Origin: an uncultured Phascolarctobacterium sp.
Lineage (GTDB): Bacteria; Bacillota; Negativicutes; Acidaminococcales; Acidaminococcaceae
DNA length: 6,495 nt
Assembly: GCA_900553055.1 (NCBI GenBank)
Contig: USBV01000093.1
Location: 1-6,495 of the forward strand
Direction: 5' to 3'
Shown here: one piece after another, positions 1 to 5,498 of the stretch
Numbering within the stretch: the first letter of the stretch is position 1
How the letters are laid out: every line of letters starts with the position of its first letter
Translations under genes and position numbers: made by a program
Notes under the pieces: model-generated
The model's input: only the letters and a program-made list of their open reading frames with translations
Databases searched by the model: none
Told to the model about the DNA's origin: nothing

Positions 1-912
1 CAGAATATCGGGACGGTTGGTAGCAGCAATCATGATGATGCCTTCGTTAGCACTAAAGCCATCCATCTCTACCAACAATTGGTTCAAAGTTTGCTCGCGC
101 TCGTCATGGCCACCGCCAAGACCAGCGCCACGCTGACGACCAACGGCATCGATTTCATCGATGAATACAATGCAGGGAGCGCTCTTTTTCGCTTGGTCAA
201 ACAGGTCGCGCACGCGGGAAGCACCCACGCCCACAAACATTTCCACAAAGTCAGAGCCAGAAATACTAAAGAAGGGCACGCCTGCTTCACCGGCCACAGC
301 CTTAGCCAGCAGGGTTTTGCCAGTACCAGGAGGGCCGTACAGCAGCACGCCCTTGGGAATCTTGGCACCCAAATCATTGTATTTTTGCGGACTCTTCAAG
401 AATTCTACTACCTCTTCCAGCTCCTGCTTAGCCTCTTCGGCACCGGCAACATCCTTAAAGGTAATCTTCATCTTGTCTTCGTCATAGCGACGAGCACGGC
501 TTTTGCCAAAGTTCATCACCTTACCACCGCCAGCTCCGCCCTGATTCATCAGCATGAACCACAGGCCCACAATAATAAGCATCGGCAAGAGACTGCTTAA
601 AATGCTCATCCACCAGGGCGGCTGCGGCGGCAGCTCGGCCTTGATATCAACATTCTTTTGCTCTAATTTCTCCACCAGCTTGCTATCGTTAGGAGCAACA
701 GTAGAAAACTCTTTACCATTCTTTAACTTACCGCTGATAACATTATCAACAATCTTAACCTGCTTAATTTCATCAGCCTGCACATGCTGCATAAAGCTGG
801 TATAGCTTATTTCAGACGGCTTGGCACCCTTTTCAGTATAGAAATCAAACATCCAGATAATTACCATGATTATCAGCAGATAAAAAAGTACGTTCTTAAA
901 AAATTTATTCAA
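1..912 (-). CDS. ftsH: ATP-dependent zinc metalloprotease FtsH (N-terminal part, cut by window edge)
   Basis: FtsH is a membrane-anchored hexameric AAA+ protease that extracts and degrades misfolded membrane proteins and some regulators. The visible 304 residues run through a first membrane helix (about 8-22), an extracytoplasmic domain (about 25-98), a second helix (about 103-122), a Gly-rich linker (125-130) and the AAA module. Walker A GPPGTGKT is at 193-200 and Walker B IVFIDEID at 248-255. The window ends at ATNRPDIL, the beginning of the second region of homology, so the arginine finger and the HEXXH zinc protease domain lie outside. I chose the TTG at 910-912 because AAGGAGG (921-927) sits 8 bases upstream and the first helix follows at once; the next ATG is codon 16, inside that helix. 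An upstream GTG is followed directly by a stop. It lies downstream of hpt, as in Bacillus, but has its own promoter. Confidence 0.97.
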   Translation of the reverse strand, partial: MNKFFKNVLFYLLIIMVIIWMFDFYTEKGAKPSEISYTSFMQHVQADEIKQVKIVDNVISGKLKNGKEFSTVAPNDSKLVEKLEQKNVDIKAELPPQPPWWMSILSSLLPMLIIVGLWFMLMNQGGAGGGKVMNFGKSRARRYDEDKMKITFKDVAGAEEAKQELEEVVEFLKSPQKYNDLGAKIPKGVLLYGPPGTGKTLLAKAVAGEAGVPFFSISGSDFVEMFVGVGASRVRDLFDQAKKSAPCIVFIDEIDAVGRQRGAGLGGGHDEREQTLNQLLVEMDGFSANEGIIMIAATNRPDIL

Positions 913-920
913 GCACGTAT

Positions 921-927
921 CCTCCTT
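921..927 (-). promoter_or_regulatory. Ribosome binding site that decides the TTG start of ftsH
   Basis: AAGGAGG on the minus strand lies 8 bases from the TTG at 910-912. No ATG or usable GTG is available at a proper distance, so this strong site supports the non-ATG start. Confidence 0.8.
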
Positions 928-938
928 CCACTAAACCG

Positions 939-958
939 ATAATATTTTATTATATTAT
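939..958. repeat. AT-only inverted repeat over the ftsH -10 and start region
   Basis: Two 7-base arms, ATAATAT (939-945) and ATATTAT (952-958), flank 6 bases and overlap the -10 box. It could be an operator-like site, but being purely A/T it could easily arise from base composition. It does not match the CIRCE element of HrcA. Its role is unknown. Confidence 0.3.
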
Positions 959-977
959 AGGAAGTGATATCTAGCAA
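949..977 (-). promoter_or_regulatory. Sigma-A type promoter for ftsH
   Basis: On the minus strand TTGCTA (972-977) and a perfect TATAAT (949-954) are separated by 17 bases. Transcription would start near 942, giving a leader of about 30 bases before the ftsH TTG. A second TATAAT (954-959) overlaps the first but lacks a properly spaced -35. The promoter sits in the 82-base gap after hpt, so ftsH may be transcribed independently as well as by readthrough from hpt. Confidence 0.7.
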
Positions 978-994
978 CCATTTTCACAAACTTT

Positions 995-1537
995 TTATTT
1001 TCTAGCGTATACAGAAGGCTTTAATACGCCAATATAAGGCAAATTGCGGTAATCCCCAGCATAATCAAGGCCAAAGCCAACAACAAATTCATCAGGAATC
1101 TTGAAGCCCACATAGTCAGCCTCCAAACCATTAATGCGGCGCTCTGCCTTGTCGCACAAAGCACAAGTTTTCAAGGAAGCAGGCTTGTTCAGACGCAGCA
1201 TATCACTAATTGCCGCAAAGGTTACGCCGCTATCGATAATATCATCAATCAAAAGCACGTGCTTGCCAGCGATGTTTTCGCCCAAGTCCAGCTTTACCTT
1301 AACATTGCCGGTGGTGCTGGTGCCATTGCCATAGGAGGAAGCAACCATAAAGTCCACACGCAAAGGAAGATCAATGGCGCGAGTTAAATCGGTAGCGAAC
1401 CAAGCTGCGCCCTTCAGCAGTACTACAACAACCAAATCCTTGCCCTGATAATCAGCAGTGATTTGTTTGCCCATTTCTTCAACGCGAGCAGCAATTTGCT
1501 CCTTAGTCAATAAAATTTGTTTAATATCCTCATGCAT
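995..1537 (-). CDS. hpt: Hypoxanthine phosphoribosyltransferase
   Basis: This purine salvage enzyme of the cytoplasm transfers the phosphoribosyl group of PRPP to hypoxanthine (and usually guanine), giving IMP or GMP. The 180-residue product has the usual length. Visible family marks are the LLKGAAWF segment (about 40-47), the flexible loop SSYGNGTSTTG (67-77), the PRPP-binding loop VLLIDDIIDSGVT (94-106) with its two Asp residues, and the purine-binding stretch KIPDEFVVGFGLDY (146-159). The ATG at 1535-1537 is preferred over a TTG nine codons upstream, because AAGGAG (1546-1551) is 8 bases before it and the TTG would overlap the end of tilS. Placement between tilS and ftsH matches Bacillus hprT. 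In B. subtilis HprT also binds FtsH and is linked to (p)ppGpp control; that is family knowledge, not visible here. Confidence 0.96.
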   Translation of the reverse strand: MHEDIKQILLTKEQIAARVEEMGKQITADYQGKDLVVVVLLKGAAWFATDLTRAIDLPLRVDFMVASSYGNGTSTTGNVKVKLDLGENIAGKHVLLIDDIIDSGVTFAAISDMLRLNKPASLKTCALCDKAERRINGLEADYVGFKIPDEFVVGFGLDYAGDYRNLPYIGVLKPSVYARK

Positions 1538-1545
1538 GATAAAAG

Positions 1546-1551
1546 CTCCTT
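1546..1551 (-). promoter_or_regulatory. hpt ribosome binding site overlapping the tilS stop codon
   Basis: AAGGAG shares its first base with the tilS stop TAA (1551-1553) and lies 8 bases from the hpt ATG. A ribosome finishing tilS would uncover or feed this site, which suggests translational coupling of the two genes. It also fixes the hpt start at 1537. Confidence 0.7.
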
Positions 1552-2537
1552 TATTGTTTTTCAAAAATTAGCTGTTTATTTTTATATATTACTCTAACGT
1601 CACCAGGTAACTGCACCAGCTTACCCCCGGTGCCATTAATAAGCAGTTTTTCTACGGCCATGGTACGTTCATAATCAAGCTCTGTAAAGGCTAGGCTATA
1701 GTAAGCCTGACGCAGCACCCGCCTGCGTAAAGCAGTTGGCAGCTTCAAAAGCTTCGCCCCGGCAAAGGCCAAACGCCCTAGCTCTTCGCCCTCAAGCTTG
1801 GCAGCTGCATAGGCCTCAAGAGCCTGCCTTGCCAAAAGCTCCTCCTCTGGTCCTAGCTGCTCCGCCATGCGGGCCAAGGTTTCCTTAACATTGCTATTAA
1901 AATGCTGCTCCAAATAGGGCATCAGCTCGTGGCGCACCCTGTTACGAGTATAGGCCAAGTCATCATTGGTGCTATCATGGCAATAGGCTACTCCCATTAG
2001 CTCACAGTATTGGGCCAGCTGGCGATGACGCAATTCCAAAAAGGGACGCAGTCCCATGTGGCCTTCACCGCGAATGCCACACAGCCCGGTCAGGCTGGTT
2101 CCGCGTAATAAGCGCAGCAGCACTGTCTCAGCTTGGTCATCCAAATTATGGGCAAAGACTATCGCGTTAGCCTTAACCAGCTGCATCGTTTCCTTCAGCG
2201 CCTTATGGCGCAGCCTTCTCGCCGCCGCCTCGATGGATAAATGCTCACTCGCTGCCAGGCCCCGCACATCCACCTGCTCAACGTAACAGGGCAGCTGGTG
2301 CTCCGCGCAAAAGCGCTGCACTAGCTCCATATCGCGTAGCGACTCCTCGCCGCGCAGGCCGTGCTCCACATGGCACACGCTATAGCGCCCCCAGCCCTCC
2401 TTTTGCAGGGCTACACAGGCAGCAGCCAGTGCCATACTATCTGAGCCGCCACTAACAGCAAGAAGATAGTGTTCCGTGGGCTCTAGTACTGAACGTAGAA
2501 TCTTATGTACTTTGTAAACCAAGGGATTAATGACCAT
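1551..2537 (-). CDS. tilS: tRNA(Ile)-lysidine synthase, short form
   Basis: TilS attaches lysine to C34 of the CAU-anticodon isoleucine tRNA using ATP, switching its decoding from AUG to AUA; it is normally essential. The 328-residue product has the N-type ATP pyrophosphatase P-loop SGGSDS (29-34), HNLDDQAET (130-138) with the following LLRGT, GLRPFLELRH (162-171), and the tRNA-contacting segment with DSTN (188-191) and RNRVRHELMP (198-207). It ends with the GGKLVQLPGDVRV-type close of the first C-terminal domain (about residues 304-328). Bacillus and E. coli TilS are 430-470 residues and carry a second C-terminal domain that is absent here, so it resembles the short Aquifex-type enzyme. I chose the ATG at 2535-2537 because GAGAGGAG (2543-2550) lies 5 bases upstream and inside the longer TTG-initiated ORF (2558). 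hpt starts 13 bases downstream. Confidence 0.95.
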   Translation of the reverse strand: MVINPLVYKVHKILRSVLEPTEHYLLAVSGGSDSMALAAACVALQKEGWGRYSVCHVEHGLRGEESLRDMELVQRFCAEHQLPCYVEQVDVRGLAASEHLSIEAAARRLRHKALKETMQLVKANAIVFAHNLDDQAETVLLRLLRGTSLTGLCGIRGEGHMGLRPFLELRHRQLAQYCELMGVAYCHDSTNDDLAYTRNRVRHELMPYLEQHFNSNVKETLARMAEQLGPEEELLARQALEAYAAAKLEGEELGRLAFAGAKLLKLPTALRRRVLRQAYYSLAFTELDYERTMAVEKLLINGTGGKLVQLPGDVRVIYKNKQLIFEKQ

Positions 2538-2575
2538 AGCCACTCCTCTCAAAGGCAAAGCTCACACGTAAATTA

Positions 2576-2597
2576 AGGGCACCCGGTAGAGTGCCCT
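2576..2597 (-). terminator. Terminator-like hairpin between the S1 gene and tilS
   Basis: On the minus strand a 9-base-pair stem (AGGGCACTC with GGGTGCCCT, one G-U pair) closes a TACC loop. It begins 12 bases after the S1-gene stop. It is followed by TAATTTACG rather than a run of T, so it may be a weak terminator, an attenuator, or a stem that protects or processes the mRNA. No promoter is recognisable between it and tilS, so tilS-hpt transcription must probably pass through it or begin inside the S1 gene. Confidence 0.5.
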
Positions 2598-2609
2598 GTT
2601 CATCCATGC

Positions 2610-3062
2610 TTATCTTTCGCGTCTTGCGCCACGACCGCCACGCTTAGATTCAGTATTGCGTTTTAAGTCCAGCATTCTGTCGTCACTGTCCTTCAAGAAT
2701 TTGGAAAGCTTATCCTCAAAAGTAAGCGGAGACACCGGACGAGCAGCTTGGGTGCGTGCACCTGCGCGACGTTCACGATTTTCGTTTTGCGGACGCTGGG
2801 GTTTGGGCTGGGGTGCTGCCGGAGCCGGCGGTGTCAGCTGTTTAATGGACAAGCCAATCTTACCACGCTCGTCAATGCTTAATACCTTCACCTTAACCTT
2901 ATCATGCTCTTTTAAAAAGTCATGCACATCCTTAACATAAACATTGGATACCTCGGAAATATGAATCAGGCCAACCTTGCCCTCCGGTAATTGGACAAAA
3001 GCGCCAAAATTGGTGATGCCAGTGACTTCACCCTCTACAATTGCACCTACTTCAAGTGACAT
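2610..3062 (-). CDS. S1-domain RNA-binding protein (YabR-like)
   Basis: This 150-residue product starts with one S1 OB-fold domain (about 1-76): EGEVTGITNFGAFVQLPEG, then GLIHISEVS, then DKVKVKVLSID and GKIGLSIKQ are the classic S1 strand motifs. A Pro/Ala/Gln-rich linker (about 77-90) and an Arg-rich stretch follow. A short conserved-looking PLTFEDKLSKFLKDSDDRM segment (about 111-129) and a basic Arg/Gly tail (about 136-150) end the protein. Such proteins (YabR, GSP13 family) bind RNA or ribosomes; the precise role is not well defined. The ATG at 3060-3062 is the only start that fits the domain edge; AAGGGGG (3075-3081) lies 12 bases upstream, a long spacing. The position after divIC is the same as that of yabR in Bacillus. 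It has its own strong promoter. Confidence 0.93.
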   Translation of the reverse strand: MSLEVGAIVEGEVTGITNFGAFVQLPEGKVGLIHISEVSNVYVKDVHDFLKEHDKVKVKVLSIDERGKIGLSIKQLTPPAPAAPQPKPQRPQNENRERRAGARTQAARPVSPLTFEDKLSKFLKDSDDRMLDLKRNTESKRGGRGARRER

Positions 3063-3103
3063 CGAGACAAAAATCCCCCTTAAAAAATCTTTGATACTAT
3101 TGT

Positions 3104-3133
3104 ATTATACTCTTAAATTTTCATAAGTGTCAA
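3104..3133 (-). promoter_or_regulatory. Perfect-consensus sigma-A promoter for the S1 gene
   Basis: Minus strand: TTGACA (3128-3133), 18 bases, TATAAT (3104-3109), both hexamers matching consensus exactly. Transcription would start near 3097, with a leader of about 35 bases. One base separates the -35 box from the T-run of the divIC terminator. It is the best promoter in the window and probably drives the S1 gene and, through the hairpin at 2576-2597, tilS and hpt. Confidence 0.88.
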
Positions 3134-3134
3134 C

Positions 3135-3172
3135 AAAAAAAGCAGAACAAAGTATCTTACTTTTGTTCTGCT
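3135..3172 (-). terminator. Intrinsic terminator of divIC
   Basis: Minus strand: AGCAGAACAAAAGTA (3158-3172) pairs with TACTTTGTTCTGCT (3141-3154) as 14 base pairs with one bulged A, around a 3-base loop, and then runs into seven T (3135-3141). The upstream arm is made of the last divIC codons, and the stop TAA (3157-3159) falls at the loop edge. It is a good Rho-independent terminator. Confidence 0.85.
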
Positions 3173-3462
3173 TGCTTTTGTTCATCAACAATGAAAAGCG
3201 GCACCTCATTTTTACCGACCATATTGTAATCCTCACGTGCTAATTTTTCAATATAGCGAGGGTCATCCAAGCGCTTGCGCTCATCTTCAAGCTCCGCCTT
3301 TTTCTTTTTCAAAGCATCTATCCGCTGCTGCGTGGCCGCCTGCTCCTGCTTTATCTGATAGATTCTGTACTCCTGCCTGCCCAAAACAAACAGGCACACT
3401 CCCAGTACCACAAGCATGAACAGCTTAAAGCCAAGGGATTTGCGTCTTCTGCGTCTGCTCAT
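3157..3462 (-). CDS. divIC: DivIC/FtsB-type septum formation protein
   Basis: A 101-residue bitopic membrane protein of the divisome. It has a short cytoplasmic basic N-terminus (RRRRRK, 3-8), one membrane helix (about 13-28), a charged heptad-like coiled coil outside the membrane (about 31-66), and the family block DDPRYIEKLAREDYNMVGKNE (66-86, Asp-Pro, then the conserved Ala-Arg and Gly). In Bacillus DivIC pairs with FtsL and helps recruit and activate septal peptidoglycan synthesis; FtsB is the E. coli equivalent. I set the start at the ATG 3460-3462 since AGGAGGG lies 5 bases before it; upstream in-frame extension to 3489 has no ribosome site. It sits after HU and a terminator, with no obvious promoter in the 71-base gap, so expression may depend on readthrough. 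FtsB and DivIC cannot be separated from sequence alone. Confidence 0.93.
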   Translation of the reverse strand: MSRRRRRKSLGFKLFMLVVLGVCLFVLGRQEYRIYQIKQEQAATQQRIDALKKKKAELEDERKRLDDPRYIEKLAREDYNMVGKNEVPLFIVDEQKQAEQK

Positions 3463-3487
3463 GTTGTCCCTCCTACAAAGATAGTGC

Positions 3488-3522
3488 AAAAACAGAATGC
3501 CCGACTAAGCTAGCCGGGCACT
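3488..3522 (-). terminator. Intrinsic terminator of the HU gene
   Basis: Minus strand: a 12-base-pair stem (3511-3522 with 3496-3507, two G-U pairs, GC-rich core GCCCG/CGGGC) with a 3-base loop starts 11 bases after the HU stop. It is followed by CTGTTTTT, the T-run at 3488-3492 beginning three bases after the stem. Incomplete T-run makes partial readthrough into divIC plausible, which would fit the apparent lack of a divIC promoter. Confidence 0.75.
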
Positions 3523-3533
3523 TTTAAGCATAA

Positions 3534-3812
3534 TTATTTTGCGTTTACAATATCCTTGAATGCTTTACCAGCCTTGAATGCCGGTACAGTAGCAGCCGGA
3601 ATCTCTACTGCTTCTTTGGTTTGCGGGTTCTTACCCAAGCGAGCTTTGCGAGTGCGTGCTTCAAAGGTACCAAAGCCTACAACCTGCACCTTACCACCCT
3701 TAGCAACTTCTTCCTTTACGGTCTCTAAAGTAGCGGAAATTGCCTTTTCTACATCTTTCTTGGTCAAGCCTGCTTTTTCAGCAACAGCTGCAATCAATTC
3801 AGTCTTATTCAT
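3534..3812 (-). CDS. hup: HU family DNA-binding protein
   Basis: HU is a small dimeric nucleoid protein that bends DNA with little sequence preference and supports replication, repair and compaction. The 92-residue product has the standard length. It shows the helical N-terminal dimerisation part (MNKTELIAAVAEKAGLTKKD...), the signature VGFGTFEARTRKARLGKNP (45-63), the intercalating Pro63 at the tip of the beta arm, and the C-terminal IPA..VPAFKAGKAFKD helix region. AAGGAGG (3821-3827) lies 8 bases before the ATG at 3810-3812. A promoter (3890-3918) and a terminator (3488-3522) bracket the gene, so it is probably mainly a single-gene, highly expressed unit, as is usual for HU. It occupies the place where Bacillus has yabO, yabP and yabQ. 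Confidence 0.98.
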   Translation of the reverse strand: MNKTELIAAVAEKAGLTKKDVEKAISATLETVKEEVAKGGKVQVVGFGTFEARTRKARLGKNPQTKEAVEIPAATVPAFKAGKAFKDIVNAK

Positions 3813-3889
3813 TAATTACTCCTCCTTAACATAAATTTTCGTGCACCATAACGCTTCCGAGCACGCGGTTCATTTTGACTAGCAATAGT

Positions 3890-3918
3890 ATTCTACACTT
3901 TAAAGGCGTTTCCTGCAA
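3890..3918 (-). promoter_or_regulatory. Sigma-A type promoter for the HU gene
   Basis: Minus strand: TTGCAG (3913-3918), 17 bases, TAGAAT (3890-3895), each one or two mismatches from consensus at ideal spacing. The predicted start near 3883 leaves a leader of about 70 bases, longer than needed for a ribosome site. The leader holds a possible 15-codon ORF (3826-3873). The 155-base gap 3813-3967 contains no convincing terminator for mazG, so readthrough from mazG is also possible. Confidence 0.72.
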
Positions 3919-3967
3919 GCCCTTTTCAAAAATTTCACACCAAGATTTTAAAGATTTTTGGGTATTT

Positions 3968-5497
3968 CTATTTTTCTAAAGCCTTCGCCTCATCCCAAAA
4001 CTTATCCAGCTCACTTAAGCTAAAATCCTGCCAATTTTTACCACTAGCTTCAACGCAGGCCTCCACATGGCCAAAGCGCTTCGCAAAACGATTATTGGTG
4101 CTATTTAAAGCCACCTCGGGCTCGATCTTGTGGTGACGCGCATAATTAACAATGGCAAAAAGCACATCGCCCAGCTCCTTTTCGGCAGCAAGCTTATCAC
4201 CACTTGCCAAAGCCTCCTGCAGTTCACCCAGCTCCTCCTGCACCTTGTCCCACACGCCGCTCACATCGGGCCAATCAAAGCCCACTTTAGCAGCCTTGCT
4301 TTGCAGCTTATAAGCTCTGAGCAGTGCGGGCAAGCCCTGGGTTACCCCATCTAAAACATGCTTGCGCTCAGTCTTTTCGGTCTTCTTGATTGCTTCCCAA
4401 TTTACCAACACCTCATCGGAGCCCTGTACCTTGGTTTCGCCAAAAACATGGGGATGACGACGAATTAGCTTATCCACTACCTCATCAATGACATCCTGCA
4501 AATCAAAGCGGTCCGCCTCCTCGGCCATGCGGGCATGGAAAACAATCTGCATCAGCATATCGCCCAGCTCCTCGCGCATGCCCTCGGTATCATCAGCATC
4601 CACGGCTTCGAGATACTCATAAACCTCTTCAATCATATTACTGCGGATGGAGGCATGGGTTTGCTCCTGGTCCCAGGGGCAGCCACCGGGCTCGCGCAGT
4701 GTGCGCATAACATCAACTAAGGGCTGGATATCCACATCATCAAAGGAGGTGGTAGCCACCATATCCTCTGCTGCTTTGGCATCCTCATCCTCGCCAAAGG
4801 CCATAATGCCGCTGGGCATTTCCTCGTCACCCAAGGGCGGCACATAAACACTGGTCAAATGGTCAATTTTGGGCTGTCTATCTAGCTCAAACAGCTGCAC
4901 CGGGCGACATTCCGCATCGGGCAGGCCCATATTACGCAAAAAATAAATTTCGTAATCATCGGCCAAATTTTCCATCAAAGCAATTTTCAAATCGCTGGCT
5001 ACAAGCTGGCTATAAACCTGGGTAATCATCAAAGGATATTGACCGGCATCGGCAACAGCACCAAAATCCTGGGCATCAATAATGCGCAGGCCGGCAATGG
5101 GGTCAATGCCTAAATCAACATAGGCCAAATCTAAAAAGCTCATGGAAGGCTTAATCACGAGCTGAAGCTGCTGTGCTTTGGCCTGCTCGCGCAACAGCAC
5201 GACAGTTTTTTCCGCAACTAGCGGGCTGCCCGGAACAGCATAAACCACATCGCCCTTATGCGCAGCCGCCAGCACTCTATCAACCACATTTTGGTAAACC
5301 TCCTCAAAGGAAGCTCCTGCCTCGTACAAATCATCACAGGAGGTATATTTTACGCCCTGCTTAGCTAGCTCGGCCACAGTAGGATGCACAGCAGTGCGCA
5401 AAATCACCTGCTCACAGCCCTGCATAATGCTCATCGTTTCCAAGGATAAATGCCCAACTGCACCGGGGCCAAGGCCAACAATTGTAATCATGCCCAT
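3968..5497 (-). CDS. mazG: Two-domain MazG: tetrapyrrole-methylase fold plus nucleoside triphosphate pyrophosphohydrolase
   Basis: The 509-residue product has the YabN layout. Residues 1-220 form an S-adenosylmethionine-dependent tetrapyrrole (precorrin) methylase fold with GLGPG (8-12) and AVPGSPL (87-93). An acidic linker (about 223-256) follows. The MazG part has CPWDQEQTH (273-281), EEVYE (290-294) and EELGD (309-313), the EExxE and ExxD metal-binding pattern. A second helical MazG repeat has EELGE (421-425) and ELGD (441-444). MazG hydrolyses NTPs or dNTPs to NMP plus pyrophosphate, cleaning damaged nucleotides and, in E. coli, lowering (p)ppGpp indirectly. The job of the methylase half is unknown. 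Start: ATG 5495-5497 has AAGAAGG 6 bases upstream; the ATG at 5491 is badly spaced. One base separates it from the flippase stop, implying coupling. Both EExxE sites look intact. Confidence 0.95.
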   Translation of the reverse strand: MGMITIVGLGPGAVGHLSLETMSIMQGCEQVILRTAVHPTVAELAKQGVKYTSCDDLYEAGASFEEVYQNVVDRVLAAAHKGDVVYAVPGSPLVAEKTVVLLREQAKAQQLQLVIKPSMSFLDLAYVDLGIDPIAGLRIIDAQDFGAVADAGQYPLMITQVYSQLVASDLKIALMENLADDYEIYFLRNMGLPDAECRPVQLFELDRQPKIDHLTSVYVPPLGDEEMPSGIMAFGEDEDAKAAEDMVATTSFDDVDIQPLVDVMRTLREPGGCPWDQEQTHASIRSNMIEEVYEYLEAVDADDTEGMREELGDMLMQIVFHARMAEEADRFDLQDVIDEVVDKLIRRHPHVFGETKVQGSDEVLVNWEAIKKTEKTERKHVLDGVTQGLPALLRAYKLQSKAAKVGFDWPDVSGVWDKVQEELGELQEALASGDKLAAEKELGDVLFAIVNYARHHKIEPEVALNSTNNRFAKRFGHVEACVEASGKNWQDFSLSELDKFWDEAKALEK

Positions 5498-5498
5498 A

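Noticed and set aside
79..600. 173-codon open frame on the plus strand
   Set aside because: It is antisense to the conserved AAA domain and N-terminal part of ftsH; the minus-strand protein has clear Walker motifs, while the plus-strand product has no recognisable domain and no good ribosome site.
1538..1564. TTG-initiated N-terminal extension of hpt
   Set aside because: It would overlap the tilS stop and has no ribosome site, while the ATG at 1537 has AAGGAG 8 bases upstream and fits the family's N-terminus.
3556..3834. Plus-strand open frame of 92 codons
   Set aside because: Mirror frame of the HU gene, whose minus-strand product carries the complete HU signature.
3840..3865. Hairpin in the HU leader (CGTGC with GCACG)
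   Set aside because: Only five pairs around a 16-base loop; too weak to call a regulatory structure or riboswitch.
3919..3967. Terminator after mazG
   Set aside because: Only A/T-rich partial pairing (CAAAAAT with ATTTTTG around about 20 bases) is visible; no GC-rich stem or T-run, so I do not call one.
4130..4354. Plus-strand open frames inside mazG and others at 4535-4847 and 5173-5364
   Set aside because: All lie opposite the conserved MazG frame, are short, and show no family features.
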